Shown here: piece after piece, positions 44,807 to 56,783 of the stretch
Numbering within the stretch: the stretch's first letter is position 1
Layout: the number at the start of each line of letters is the position of its first letter
From: Phlegmacium glaucopus
Taxonomy: Eukaryota > Basidiomycota > Agaricomycetes > Agaricales > Cortinariaceae
Length of the DNA: 64,000 nt
Assembly: GCA_015039465.1 (NCBI GenBank)
Contig: MU130240.1
Span: forward strand, 146,647 to 210,646
Direction of reading: 5' to 3'
Made by a program: the position numbers and the translations under genes
The notes under the pieces: generated by a model
The model's database searches: none
What the model saw: only the letters and a program-made list of their open reading frames with translations
Told to the model about the DNA's origin: nothing

Positions 44807-46596
44807 CTATGAGCAACAACAAGACCTTCCACAGTGAGGGCACCTAACTGTAGCAATACATTTTGGGTTGAAGAACTCATCCCGGGATTCCGTTGGGTCG
44901 TCACTCCAGGAAATCAGGTACTTTACAATTGTCATGTTAGAGAACTCTGTACTCCAGCCACCCCACTCACAGATCCTCCGAAGAAGCCAGCGTCGAACTG
45001 ATGCTAGGTACTGACATCCTCCTCGTCGAAAGGAATGTGTTCCGTAAGGGGTGAAGTCGACCTCGATCTCAGTGAGGTTGCGACGGAACATCTCTAGAAA
45101 CTGGGCAGATGTCTCCGAAAAAAAAGAAAAGATAAGGACTCATACCAAATTTAAGAGGATGAAAGAAGCAAACCTACCACCGCGCTATCTCTCTCAGCAG
45201 GTCTACCAGCAGCCAGCTGGCGAAACAGAAAGCCAGAGGTGATCTTCGAGGTGTGTATCCAGTCAGCCAAGGCACAAACGGGGCACAGATAAGTTTCTTC
45301 TGGACCGAGAGGGTACAGAACAAATGGCTTGATATCTGTACCGTTACAACAAGATGATAGATAAGTAAGCAACTTATCCATATACATATAATTCACATAA
45401 AAAAATATTTACCTCCAAACTGATGTGTCTTACGGAAGGGCAGTGTCAGAGTGACCTTACCCTCCTCCTCTAATTTAATATGTTCCCTGCGAATTTTCAG
45501 GACCTCATCAATGCGAAGCAAACACAAGTATGAAATCGTATAGACAGCCTGAACCAGCCGACGGTGGAACGGCCCCCCCCATGAACCAGCGTTCCGACTG
45601 TTTGGTGCGCATTTTCCGACCTCCCAAAGCTCAGCTTGATGGTTGAAGTCGTACAGCTTCTCCATCATTCCCTAAACACTGTGTGAAAAGATGAAGGACA
45701 GGCAAGAACCTTGAGCTTACTCACTGGTGTCATCGCACGAGCGCTGGTGGAGGTTTCACCTCCCTGAACCTAAGTACCAGTAAAATGAAGTCAGACAGTC
45801 AAGAAAAGGTCCTGACCTTACGGCGGTGTAAAGCAAGCATGTAGTTGGAAACCTCAGTAGAAATGGATGGATTTCCGACCATCACTCCCTGGGATTCATC
45901 CATTTGCCAGGACCGGTTGCCACAGCCATAAAGCCTACCGAATGCATAGGTCATAGCGGCACGCATTTTCTGGGCATGCGTATAGCCGCTCCGGATTGTA
46001 GACGAACTTTTGTTGCTCCCATCAAGATTGCAACTGTCACATCTTCAAAAGTTGTTAGTCTCGACTCCTCGATGAGGCGGTTACAGGTACAGGTATAGAA
46101 CTCACTCATTCATTATCCAAGCAATAATGAATCGCGCAGAATCCTGAGGTGGACTCTTGCATAAGAATTCTTCCTTTGTCTTGATTAAGTTCTTTGAAAT
46201 CAGGAAGGACATGCATGCATCCACGAGGCTACAGAGTGAGATCGGTATCAATATCAATATCAATATCAAAACGGAAAGGCCGAGAAAGAAGCCAGCAAAG
46301 GTTAGGGCTTACCGCTGATAGCCCTTCTCAGTACGCTCTGATACTGCTTTTGAGGCCCCCGTAATTGTGTCAGACCATTGCGATGGCAAGCCGACAAGTG
46401 TTTCTCCATCATCAACTTCAATTAAATCCTCTTCGGCAAGGTCTGGAACGGTGCCTTGCTCGTCTTCCATGTCCACAGCGATGTCACTGTCCTCGATCTC
46501 GCCTATCCTGTCAATTTTCGTAGAACCGGGAATACCTGCAAACGCAGGCAAGTCCAGCGGCGAGATAGCAGGGAGCTGACGGCATTGGGTAGGCAT
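44807..46596 (-). CDS. Tyrosine recombinase (Crypton-like), copy A
   Basis: At least seven exons from ATG 46596; exon 1 is 46596-46313 and exon 2 46228-46107. The order is an acidic N-terminal region, a core-binding helical domain (GYTHAQKMRAAMTYAFGRLY, SNYMLALHRRK) and the catalytic domain. Catalytic residues are visible: Arg in CLLRIDEVLKIRREHI, Lys in the KVTLTLPFRKTHQF hairpin, THSFRRGG (H-x-x-R), WGGWS (second His/Trp position) and Tyr in NMTIVKYLISW. The C-terminal end has a CPHCGRSC Cys cluster. It should cut and rejoin DNA through a covalent Tyr linkage to excise and insert the element. It converges on the SAP-like gene, 114 bp apart. Further 5' exons beyond 46596 are possible. Confidence 0.82.
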
Positions 46597-48263
46597 GTGA
46601 TGATGTGATGTCGGGCAAAGAGAGAGAGAGAGGTGAATAAAGGAAGCTGAAAGACGATGCGCGTCTTATGTTCATTTTCATACATGTTTCATATGACTAA
46701 AGACAAATGATTCGGCTATTAAATTAATAGGTTTTTGTGCACAAGGACATCTAACTCACGCTTCAGAGAGCTAGGAAGCCTGTTGATGAACTGACTGTTG
46801 CCGATGAGGATCGGGCACGGCCACAGGGGCTTCTGATGGGTTTGTGACTGCCAATGGTGGATTGCTCGTCGACGCAGCAAGCATTTAGGAAACAGCCTCG
46901 GATTTGCAGGGGCTGGCATTGGATGAGGTTCACCTGCGCTGTGACGACTTGGAACTGGCCCGGAGCTGCTGGGCCAGGTGGAACCAGTCAGGCAAGGAAG
47001 GTGGGAGAGTGGTGACAGTGATAAGGTGGGGAAAGACCTGGGGCGCGAGGAAAGACTTGTGGTTGAGGGATCTAGAGCTTCCTTGAGACCAGGAAGCAAG
47101 GAGCTACAAGCACACGTATTAGTAGTGAAGGGTGGAATGATCAAGGGGCTTACCTGACGGAGCTAGCTTGCTGAGCCAGGACAGAGGCGAGAACTACCGT
47201 TCTGCATTTGTGGCAGCCTGAAATTGTAAAGAAACCGTCTCTTCTCCTCAGTCAACCGTCATTCCTCCGCAAGAAAACAGGCATGGTGGGCTAAGAACTG
47301 TCATTTTTAGCCTTCGTGACAGCTTCATATTTTGATGGGCGAACCTTTTGCTAGCAATCCCAGAGCATCGGGCTTGAGCGAGTTGGCGAAATGCCCGTTC
47401 TGGGCAGGGTCAGATGGACGTGACAGAGCTGGGTCAGTTCTTGAATCAGGTTCCACTTGGCGGTACATTCGGCTACATATAATAATGGCAGGAACATACC
47501 TTCATACCTTGGCAGGTGTATGTAACGCACTCAAAATTAAATGACGCCTCACTTTCGAGAGATTGGCAATTCTGCCTCGTGTACTATCAGTGGCAGGCAA
47601 TATATAAGTTTATGCATTGAACTCACTGCTGCTCTCAATTGGCCCCTCCTGTTGATGCCAGTCCTTTACTGATCACCATCCTCTTCACTACTACCTACTA
47701 CCACTAGCCAGAGCCAGCTTGATGACATACGTCAAGACCTTGATCGAGGAAGGAGGACTCTTGGCATCCTCCCACTTAACCGAGGATCGGTTCGCTCCTC
47801 TTGCGTGAGTGCCGTTGCCATTGCGCAGCGACTTTTTTTTGCTTTGTTCTGAGTGCTCTATGTCAATTGTGGATAAGTAGTCGATTCAAATCCAAGTCAT
47901 CCAACTTACGGAGGTGTGACATGGTCTTGTCCCCTGTCCGAATCCACATCTTTCGTCGCATCGCATCTGAGCCCGAGCCCCATTCCTGTTCGGTTCCTTT
48001 TTTTGTTCGGTTCCAGGTTACATCCCTGGATGATCCAGGGATGTACCTGATCCAGCTTGCTTTTGGGCTTTACGTCGCGTCGCGTGTGCACGGACAGTGA
48101 CAGGCTGAGATCAGCAGCAGAGAGTCGAGAGTGTGAGCGCGAGCCGAGCTGGTGCCAGAGTGCGTCCGGATGGGAGTGAGCAGCGTGAGCGGCTTGACCG
48201 TCACAGCTTACCTACGCTGGTGACGCGTGATTGGAAACCGTCGCTTGGGTCGGTCGAAACCAT
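46597..48263. other. 5' region of the recombinase gene and right end of element A
   Basis: Mostly noncoding. A proline- and serine-rich minus-strand frame (46719-47144) may belong to an upstream exon. A 27-bp hairpin (TACATCCCTGGA, TGA loop) lies at 48019-48045, about 220 bp from the element end, and recurs in copy B at about 53696-53718. It might be a recombinase or host-factor binding site. Confidence 0.45.
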
Positions 48264-48747
48264 ACTTCTGTTGAGATCTTGACGGTTGGCCGAGTCACGT
48301 GGGATGCGGGGCTTGCCGCGTCACCAGCGAGGAACTGGCTCAGGCCTCGGCAGAACCGTAGTTCGGTTCCGGGGACGGGCCTTGACCCGATTTGGGCGCT
48401 TTTGCCCCTGTTTGCCTCAGACGCCTTCGTCCGCCGTCGGGTCAGTTCGGCTTGCTGATGCCCCCCGTCCCCTTTCAATTAGATCACTGCCAGAGCAGGA
48501 CGGAACATGGCGCTTCGACGGCGCATCGACGGCGGTGAGTGTGATCGGGATCGAGGCCAAGACTACTACGACCCCCCCGATTCTGGCCAGCACTGACAGC
48601 ACCTCTCTCGACGACGCTCAAGCACCTCAGGCTCGTCACCTTCACCTGGGCTTCATCGTCGCCCTCCTCGGTTTTCTTGCGATAATCTCAATCTCGATCT
48701 CCTGCCTTTTCTGCCTTGTTCGTAATCATAAACGGCCCACAACAGTG

Positions 48748-50386
48748 ATGGACTCGTGCTGCGATCCCATGGATGTAGACATCAAGGAGGAGCCAATGCC
48801 GTTCCCACATGTCGTGGATGGCAAGATGGAGACCTGGCTCCTGGACATGTGAGTCCTCCATTCGTTATCCTGACGAGCCACCCACTAATGCTTCAGCTGA
48901 TGATTTTCATTTCATTTCATTTCTCTGCCCAGAAACAAGCAGGACAAGACAACCCTCAAAGACTGGTGCCGTGGATTCGGCCTGCACTACTCTGGCAACA
49001 AGAAAGCCCTCAAGAACGAGCTGCGCACATTTAGTCGGAATCAGGCTGCATGGGATCGGTGCGTATATACCTGTTGGCAATTGCTTTTTCTCGCTTTTTC
49101 TCACTTTGTTTTTATATGTATATGATAGCATCCTTCCCGGAGCTCGTCGCACCCACAGAGGTCCCCGAATTGGCAGCAAGAAGTCATCCAAGAAGCCGTC
49201 TGCATCCCTTGCAGAGAGCCTCTCTCCCATTCAACAACAGGCTGTGCCTCATGCACCAGCGATGCTCCCGACGCAGGCCGTACAACTTGCTGCATCGCAA
49301 GTTGTCAATGGCAAGGCTGACCTCGATTGGGTAAGTTATGCATGTCATATATCTCACTTTCTCCCGATTACTGACCATTAAGAAACCCAGGCAAACAACA
49401 TATCAAAGAGGTTCCCTCACATGGACAAGCCAGCTCGTGACGCGTATCGAGCCCAAGCAGCAGGCCAACATGTGGTGAGTACCGTATTTATTTATTTTTT
49501 ACCTTCCATTGCTCTCGTCGCAGCTCACAACAACGTTCTCACATTTTTTTTAAACAGAACACATCTGTGCTCAATGACTCTATCAACAGTGGTTTTGATG
49601 AAATAAAGGCCATCATCAATGGACCATATCAATATGTGCTACCCATGCTCCTCGCAAGTACCTCAACCCCTCCTCGATATTCTTCAGCTGCCAGCACAAC
49701 ATTTGTCGAGCCTCAGCCAGAATCAGAATCCCCACCTGAGGACATTCAAGAGGGTTCCCAACTCATGACAATCTCCGAAGCATGCCGCACCCTTACACTC
49801 GGAAACAGCACCACTCTCACATTCACTCCAGACGACGTGCCGTTTCCACCTGCACCAACATTTGCTGATGATTTGCCTCGACTCAACCGCATGTGGGATG
49901 ACACATCGACAAATTGGGATGGACAGTCAGCCTTGCACATCAAGGATGTTCCCATCGCCATTGTCTATTGGCCGTTTGTTTATGCAAGCTCAAAAGTTGA
50001 TGGGCCTTGGAAGTCAAGGCAGTGGAACGTGTTGAAATCACGTCATTCTGAATGGAAGGTTTGTCCTTGTGATTTTTTAACACTGTTCTACTTTGCTGAT
50101 GATGCTACGAATACAGTACATTGTCCAACGATGGCGTGAAGGCTCTGAGGCTGATTTCTGGAAGGACTTCAGTGATTCAACAGGAACCAGAATGAATTAC
50201 ACAGCAATCATCAACCGGCTCAAAGCTCTACGGGTAGAAGAGAACAATCGGATTGCTGAGCAGGCCAAGAAAGAGTATGGGGATTGCTTTGCATCCATGT
50301 TTGTCTACAGGAAGAATGGGAAAGTGCATGTCATGTGTAAGCCAGCTGACATTGCAAGGATGTATCAAAAATTACGGTCCGAGTGA
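48748..50386 (+). CDS. SAP-like companion protein of the YR element, copy B
   Basis: Six exons: 48748-48848, 48933-49058, 49129-49330, 49391-49474, 49558-50058 and 50117-50386, giving 1284 nt (427 aa). Exons 2-6 have exactly the same lengths as in copy A; exon 1 is 18 nt (six codons) shorter. Intact, with the same SAP-like motif and C-terminal domain. Substitutions are mostly conservative (for example HFPGQQQAVP to LSPIQQQAVP). Upstream the frame is open continuously from 48286 in phase with this ATG, including LGFIVALLGFLAIISISISC, so a longer membrane-anchored form is possible. Confidence 0.77.
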
Positions 50387-50518
50387 GAGCAGTAGATCAG
50401 GTAGTCATTAGTATTATTCATCATTTGTTCATTACAGTAGTCATTTGCTTGCTATTCAAGTTTTAATTACACACTAGTCATTTGGTTGCTATTCAAGTTT
50501 GTTCTAATTACACACTAA

Positions 50519-52291
50519 TTACGAGCAACTACAAGACCTTCCACAGTGGGGGCACCTCACTGTAGCAACACGTTTTGGGTTGAAGAATTCATCGCGGGAT
50601 TCTGTTGGGTCGTCACTCCAGGAAATCAGATACTTTACAATTGTCATATTAGAGAACTCCGTACTCCACCCACCCCACTCACAGATCCTTCGAAGCAGCC
50701 AGCGTCGAACTGATGCTAGGTACTGACATCCTCCTCGTCGAAAGGAATGGGTTCCATAAGGGGTGAAGTCGACCTCAATCTCAGCAAGGTTGCGACGAAA
50801 CATCTCTAGAAACTGGGCAGATGTCTCAAAAAATAAAAATAAGGACCCTACTGAATTTAAAAGGACAAAAGAAGCAAACATACCACTGCACTATCTCTCT
50901 CAGCTGGTCTACCAGCAGCCAGCTGGCGAAACAGAAAGCCAGCGGTGATCTTCGAGGCATGTATCCAGTCGGCCAAGGCACGGACAGGGCATAGATAGGT
51001 CTCTTCTGGACCGAGAGGGTACAAAACAAATGGCTTGATGTCTACCGTCACCACAAGACCATAGGTGTTATTCATATAATTCAAGTAAAATACTCAAGTA
51101 AAATACTCACCTCCAAACTGATGTGTTTTACGGAAGGGCAGTGTCAGAATGACCTTACCCTCCTCCTCCAATTTAATATGTTCCCTGCGAATTTTCAGGA
51201 CCTCATCGATGCGAAGCAAACACAAGTACGAAATGGTGTAAACAGCCTGAACCAGCCGACGGTGGAACGGCCCTCCCCATGAACCAGCATTCCGACTGTT
51301 TGGTGCACATTTTCCGACCTCCCAAAGCTCAGCTTGATGGTTGAAGTCATAGAGCTTCTCCATTATTCCCTAAACACTGTGTGAAAAGGTGAAGGACAGG
51401 CAAAAACCTTGTGCTGACTCACTGGTGTCATCGCACGAGCACTGGTGGAGGTTTCACCTCCCTGAACCTAAGTACCAGTAAAATTAAGTCAGACAGTAAA
51501 AAAAAAAACCCAGAAAGTCAACCGCCCAAGGTCCTTACCTTACGCCGGTGTAAAGCAAGCATGTAGTTGGAAACCTCAGTAGAAATGGATGGATTTCCGA
51601 CCATCACTCCCCAGGATTCATCCAGTTGCCAAGACCGGTTGCCACAACCATAAAGTCGACCAAATGCATAGGTCATAGCGGCACGCATTTTCTGGGCATG
51701 TGTATAGCTGCTCCGGATTGTAGACGAACTTTTGTCGCTCCCGTCGAGATTGCAACTGTCACATCTTCAAAGGTTGTTAGTCTCAACTCTTGAGTGGTTA
51801 CAGGTACAGAGACAGAACTCACTCATTCATTATCCAAGCGATAATGAATCACGCAGAATCCTGAGGTGGACTCTTGCATAAAAACTCTTCCTTCGTCTTG
51901 ATCAAATTCTTTGAAATCAGGAAGGACATGCACGCGTCCACGAGGCTACAGAGAGAGAGGTCAGTATCAATAGCAAACTGGAAAGGGTGAGAAAGCAGAC
52001 AAAGGTTGGGCCTTACCGCTGATAGCCTTTCTCAGTATGCTCTGATACTGCTTTTGAGGCACCCGTAATCGTGTCAGACCATTGCGATGGCAGGCCAACA
52101 AGCCTTTCATCAACTTCAGTTAAATCCTCTTCGGCAAGGTCTGGAACAGTGCCCTGCTCGTCCTCCATGTCCACAGCAATGTCGTTGTCCTCAATCTCTC
52201 CTATCCTGTCAATTTTCGTAGAACAGGGAATACCCGCAAATGCAGGCGAGTCCAGCAGCGAGACAGCAGGGAGCTGACATTGGGTAGGCAT
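50519..52291 (-). CDS. Tyrosine recombinase (Crypton-like), copy B
   Basis: Same exon structure as copy A, ATG at 52291 (MPTQCQLPAVSLLDSPAFAG). All catalytic motifs are kept: CLLRIDEVLKIRREHI, THSFRRGG, WGGWS and IVKYLISW; the C-terminal CPHCGRSC cluster is also kept. Exon 1 carries an in-frame loss relative to copy A (VDDGETLVG to VDERLVG). No premature stop was seen in the exons I could align, so it may still be active. It converges on the companion gene ending at 50386. Confidence 0.82.
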
Positions 52292-53941
52292 GTTATGTGA
52301 TGTTGGTCAGAGAGGGAGGCGAACAAAGAAAGATGAAAGACGAGACGATGCACGTCTTATGTCCGTTTTCATACATGTTTCATATGACTAAAGACGAATG
52401 ATTCAGCTATTAAATTAATAGAATTTCGTGCATAAGGACACTGAACTCACGCTTCAGAGAGCTAGGAAGCCCGTTGATGAACCGACTGTTGCTGAGGCAG
52501 TCCTGGATGCCGCCAATGAATGAGGATCGGGCACAGGGACTTCTGATGGGTTTGTGACCACCAATGGTGGACAACTTGTCGACTCGGACGTGACAAGTAT
52601 TTAGGAAACAGCCTTGGATTTGCAGGGGCTGGAATTGGATGAGGTTCAAGACGACTTGGAACTGGCTCAGAGCTGGGCCAGGTGGAACCAGTCAGCTGAG
52701 GAAGGTAGGAATTTGAGGGTGGGAGAGCGATGACAGTGATAGACCTGGGGCTGAGGAAAGACTTGTGGTTGGGGATCTAGAGCTTCCTTGAGAGGAGGAA
52801 GCAACGAGCTACAAGCATATATTAGCGGTAAAGGGCAGAATGATGAAGGGGCTTACCTGACTGAGCTAGCTTGATGAACCGGAACGGAGGCCAGAACTAC
52901 AGTTCTGCCTTCGTGGCAGCCTGAAATTGTCAAGAAACTGTGTCTTCTCCTCAATAAACCGTCATTCCTCTGCAAGAAAACAGGCATGGTGCGCTAAGAA
53001 CTGTCATTTTTAGCCTTTGCAATGGCTTCATATTTTGATGGGCGAACCTTTGCTAGCAACGCCAGAGTGTTGGGCTTGAGCGAGTTGGCAAAATGCCCGT
53101 TCTGGGCAGGGTCCGATGGACGTGACAGAGCTGGGTCAATCCTTGGATCAGGTTCAACTTGGTGGTATTCGGCTATGTATAATAGCAGGAACATACCTTG
53201 GCAGATGTATGTAACGCACTCAAAATTAAACAAGGCCTCATTTTCGAAACATTGGCAATTCTGCCTCGTGTACTATCAGTGGCGGGCGGGCAATATATAA
53301 GTTTATGCATTGAACTCACCGTTACCGTTTGCTCTCAGTTGGCCCCTCCCATTGATGCCAGTCCTTTATCGACCGCCATCCTCTTCACTACTACTACTAG
53401 CCAGCTTGATGACACACATCAGGACCTTGATCGGCAAGGAAGAAGGACTCTTGGCGTCCTCCCACTTAACCGAGGATCGGTTTGCTCTTCTTGCGTGAGT
53501 GCCGCTCCGCTGTGATTGCGTAGTGAATTATTTTTTTTGAGTGCTCTATGTCAAACGTGGATAAGTGGTGAATTCAAATCCAAGTCATCCAGCTTACAGA
53601 GGTGCAAGGTCTTCTCCAAATCCACATGTTTTCGTTGTGTCGTGTCTGAGCCCCATTCCTGTTCGGTTCCTTGTTTGTCGTTCGGTTCCAGGTTACATCC
53701 CTGGATGATCCAGGGATGATCCTGATCCAGCTTGCTTTCGGGCTTTACGTCGCGTCGCGTGTGCACGGACAGTGACAGGGCTGAGATCAGCAGCAGAGAG
53801 TCGAGAGTGTGAGCGCGAGCCGAGCTGGTGCCAGAGTGCGTCCGGATGGGAGTGAGCAGCGTGAGCGGCTTGGGACCGTCACAGCTTACCTACGCTGGTG
53901 ACGCGTGATTGGAAACCGTCGCTTGGGTCGGTCGAAACGAT
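52292..53941. other. 5' region of the recombinase gene and right end of element B
   Basis: Counterpart of 46597-48263. Contains the same hairpin near 53696-53718 and GC-rich terminal sequence ending GTCGAAACGAT before the core ACTTC. Confidence 0.45.
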
Positions 53942-54504
53942 ACTTCAAAGAAGCATGCTCATCATTTATCCTGTCAAATCCCAGCTCGACTTCTAGTGGC
54001 CCGCTGGATGTGATGCTTATATCGGAGTAGGAACAAAATTTCCACCGCTGTGGTCAGAAAACAAGCTCAAATAGTAAGCGCTCCTTGTTGAAATTGGAAT
54101 TTGGCTCTACACTTTGCAGTGAGGAACGCCCAATTTTTGCCACTAAAAATTTAGGATACTCAGCACTCTACTAATTACTTACGTTGACTTCAAGTTGACT
54201 CTCATCTCATGCGCCACTCGCCAGTGCACGATATCTGGATGACAGTCTGACTCACTGGTATTACTCAGGTATAATCGCTTATTCACGCCCTGCCTGGTAC
54301 AATGATTATATAAAACCCTAGGTAAGTACCCACGGATGATCAAGAGCTAACCTCAAAAGATGTTAGCAGATACCCCACTGACAGCTCGTCTCTCAATTGG
54401 CGGGTCTCTTACGGGTCCTTCAAGTTATTGAAACGCTGAACCTCATTCCTGTACTGCCGTAGAGTTGATATGAATTAAATATTCGAACTGGGTTACATAA
54501 AACA
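53942..54504. repeat. Dispersed repeat, copy 1 (right flank of the YR array)
   Basis: Matches 62969-63583 in the same orientation, beginning with ACTTC, then AAAGAAGCATGCT, and ending near GGGTTACATAAAACA. The second copy has small insertions (for example 10 nt after ACTTC). No gene was identified in it. Confidence 0.8.
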
Positions 54505-54890
54505 TGTTGATAAACTGTGGAGGCCACCGTGAACAGAGTGAATATGGCCGACGTGCCACAAAGTGGCCCCCCATTGTGCTATCCCGTATAAATATCTTAC
54601 TGCTACACAGACATACCTCAATTGTTATATCAGTGACTGAGGTATCAATACATGTCAAGGTTACTTGAGCCTTTCTGCTAGATACCCATTCAACATTGCT
54701 TTTTCACCCTTTTTCCTGCCTGATTGTCACTTTATCCCTTCTACCTTGTTTTCTTAGACTTCTATCATGTTACACATTTGAAATTTCTAGTCTGTCATCA
54801 TTATTCATATTTTTGCAAGTTTCCACAAGTTTCCAGTAGTTTCCGGGGACGCCCCTCCAAGCAGGTTTCCAGAAAAAATGACAGACGTTT
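54505..54890. other. Intergenic, no gene seen
   Basis: Spacer between the dispersed repeat and the 3' end of the inverted 7-TM gene. It contains tandem TTTCCA/GTTTCC motifs near 54820-54870. Confidence 0.4.
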
Positions 54891-56087
54891 CTAGGTATCA
54901 TAGTTTGCAAGGCTTTCAGAGGCGTTCAGAGGTTTCCGGGGTTGAGAAACCAAAATGCTTTCTTCCTGATGTTCCAAAGATGAAGTCTGATGATTGTTGG
55001 CATTTCCCATTCTGACTCGTACCACGATCATTGTCGGTATAATTCCCTGTTGAAAAAAAAAACATTAAATGATAGAAGAGTGCGTGAGAGAATAGGCACA
55101 CACATAAATCATGGCGGTCGGTCCGCTGAACACATAGAACTCGTTGGAGTTAAGGCTAAATAAAACGACCCAAAGTAATTCAACCACGAACAGTACTACG
55201 CCTGATTCGATTAAGATGGATAAGAGGGGTAGAAGGTCGTTTTTCCCCCCAGGATTACGGGCACACGAGCGTCGAAATGCCAGAGATGTCTTGACGATTT
55301 TGAATACTAGCAAGCCAGTGAATATGGCGTTCACGACTAGAGATAGAGAGAAAGACAATATTCCGATAGGAAAAAACCAGACTGGCGGATGACTGAATTG
55401 CTGTGTCTTTCCAAGTATGACCAACTCGCCGACTAATGTTAATGAAGTGGCTGCATCGTAGAGTTAAGCCAAGCGTTAGAGTTTGTAGTGAGTTTTAGCT
55501 TGACATACCGAGCGATATTATTGATAAAATGAAAGGAACAAGTATAACGAGCACTTGGCGATTCCACACTACCCAGCAACGGTACATCTAAGGTGCGACG
55601 GATGAATAAATTCAGGGTTTTTTTAAAAAAAAAAAGAAATTACAACGTACCAGGACCCCTTGAGCGATGAAATCGATAAAACCATAAAGGGTGCTGTTAA
55701 TTATGTTGATACGCCATACTAGAAATTGTCCGCTTTGTCCACGCATCTATGAGTTTATACGAGTTAACTCATGATCTAAGGCCATTCATAATAGATGCCT
55801 CACTCACAATCGTCAAAAATTCCTGAACAAAATCAAGAGCGAAAAAAGCAGTACATAGCACAAACAGCGTTGATAAGGGATAGATGAGAAGGTCTCTGTC
55901 AACTCTCTTCTTCCGTGTGTGACCTTGAATGTACAGGACAAATATTACACAGTATAATCCTGCGGATTTCGGATTAGATAGATCGAATTGGTGTAGGGGA
56001 GATCGTATATGATAGATTTTTACCATAGGTTAGGCCTTCGAGAACGGTTCCAATGAATGTGGCCTCGAGGACGGTGAGACTTGACAT
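54891..56087 (-). CDS. Seven-transmembrane basidiomycete membrane protein, copy 2 (inverted)
   Basis: Near-identical inverted paralogue of 23120-24251 with the same six-exon structure (ATG 56087, MSSLTVLEATF). Conserved parts are GLYCVIFVLYIQ, MYRCWVVWNR, the long exon 5 (almost identical) and GIIPTMIVVRVRMGNANN. Its C-terminal tail is EHQEESILVSQPRKPLNASE, ending NYDT; it lacks the copy 1 ending and is more likely the ancestral tail. Likely a GPCR-like protein of unknown ligand. A TATA motif and upstream sequence are shared with copy 1 for about 80 bp. Confidence 0.82.
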
Positions 56088-56783
56088 AGTGGCAGTATTA
56101 TGGAACTGCATATAGTCCGATGAAACTCATCCTATATACCCAAGACCCGGCCAGTATTTCTAGATTGACTCAGATCAATTGTTTATTGGCAGGTTACAGC
56201 CAGCGCAAATACTAGCCTCTTTTCAATCCAGTGTTATTGATTGATTATTACCTAACCAGATCTGGCTGATAACATGGGTAGGTAAGTCGACTTCAGGTAT
56301 GAAACAAGGAAGGGAGAGTCGACTCCATCAAATGAGAGCAGATTCCATCAAATGAGAGCAGATTCCATCAAATGAGAGCAGATTCCACTCTCGCGAGCTC
56401 GAGACCTTAGGTTTGTTTATTTGTTCAGCCATCAAAAGCTCCCTCATAGTAAGAATAGCTTGCGAGACGAGCGGCTGCTTTTAGGAGCCTGTCGTCTCCG
56501 ATTCTTCTTTGCTGACGTATTTCCTTCATTTGATGGGATCAAGATCAAGATCATCAGATGGAAGTAGTGGTACCGAGGCATCGGGAATCATGGGATTGAG
56601 GAATTTCGGGCAGGATTTCGGGTTGAGGGAGGGGGTGTAGTGGCAACTGCAGGAGGAAATCTGCCTGGTTTCTTATTCTAGTCGCTGTGGCCAGGATCAT
56701 AGGTCAATTTATTTTCGTTGTTTGTCTCTGGTTTGTTATCGTAGACTCAGAGTCTCGGACAATTCATTGATATGAATTGTATC
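56088..56783. other. Intergenic with a 20-bp tandem repeat
   Basis: Promoter of the inverted 7-TM gene, then noncoding sequence. Three perfect copies of a 20-bp unit lie at 56325-56384. Confidence 0.5.
56325..56384. repeat. 20-bp tandem repeat, three copies
   Basis: CCATCAAATGAGAGCAGATT repeated perfectly at 56325, 56345 and 56365. Confidence 0.95.

Larger units (their letters stand above)
42558..48263. mobile_element. Crypton-like tyrosine-recombinase element, copy A
   Basis: 5706 bp, starting ACTTCTGTTGAGATCTTGAC and ending GGTCGGTCGAAACCAT just before the next ACTTC. It contains a plus-strand SAP-like gene and a convergent minus-strand tyrosine recombinase gene. There are no terminal inverted repeats and no transposase of the DDE type. 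Copy B follows immediately in the same orientation. The 5-bp core ACTTC occurs at 42558-42562, 48264-48268 and 53942-53946. This layout is expected if a circular element integrates site-specifically next to an existing copy. Confidence 0.82.
48264..53941. mobile_element. Crypton-like tyrosine-recombinase element, copy B
   Basis: 5678 bp, same orientation and gene order as copy A, starting at the shared core ACTTC (48264) and ending at the outer core ACTTC (53942-53946). Differences from copy A are scattered substitutions and short indels, so the tandem is not an exact assembly duplicate. Confidence 0.85.
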
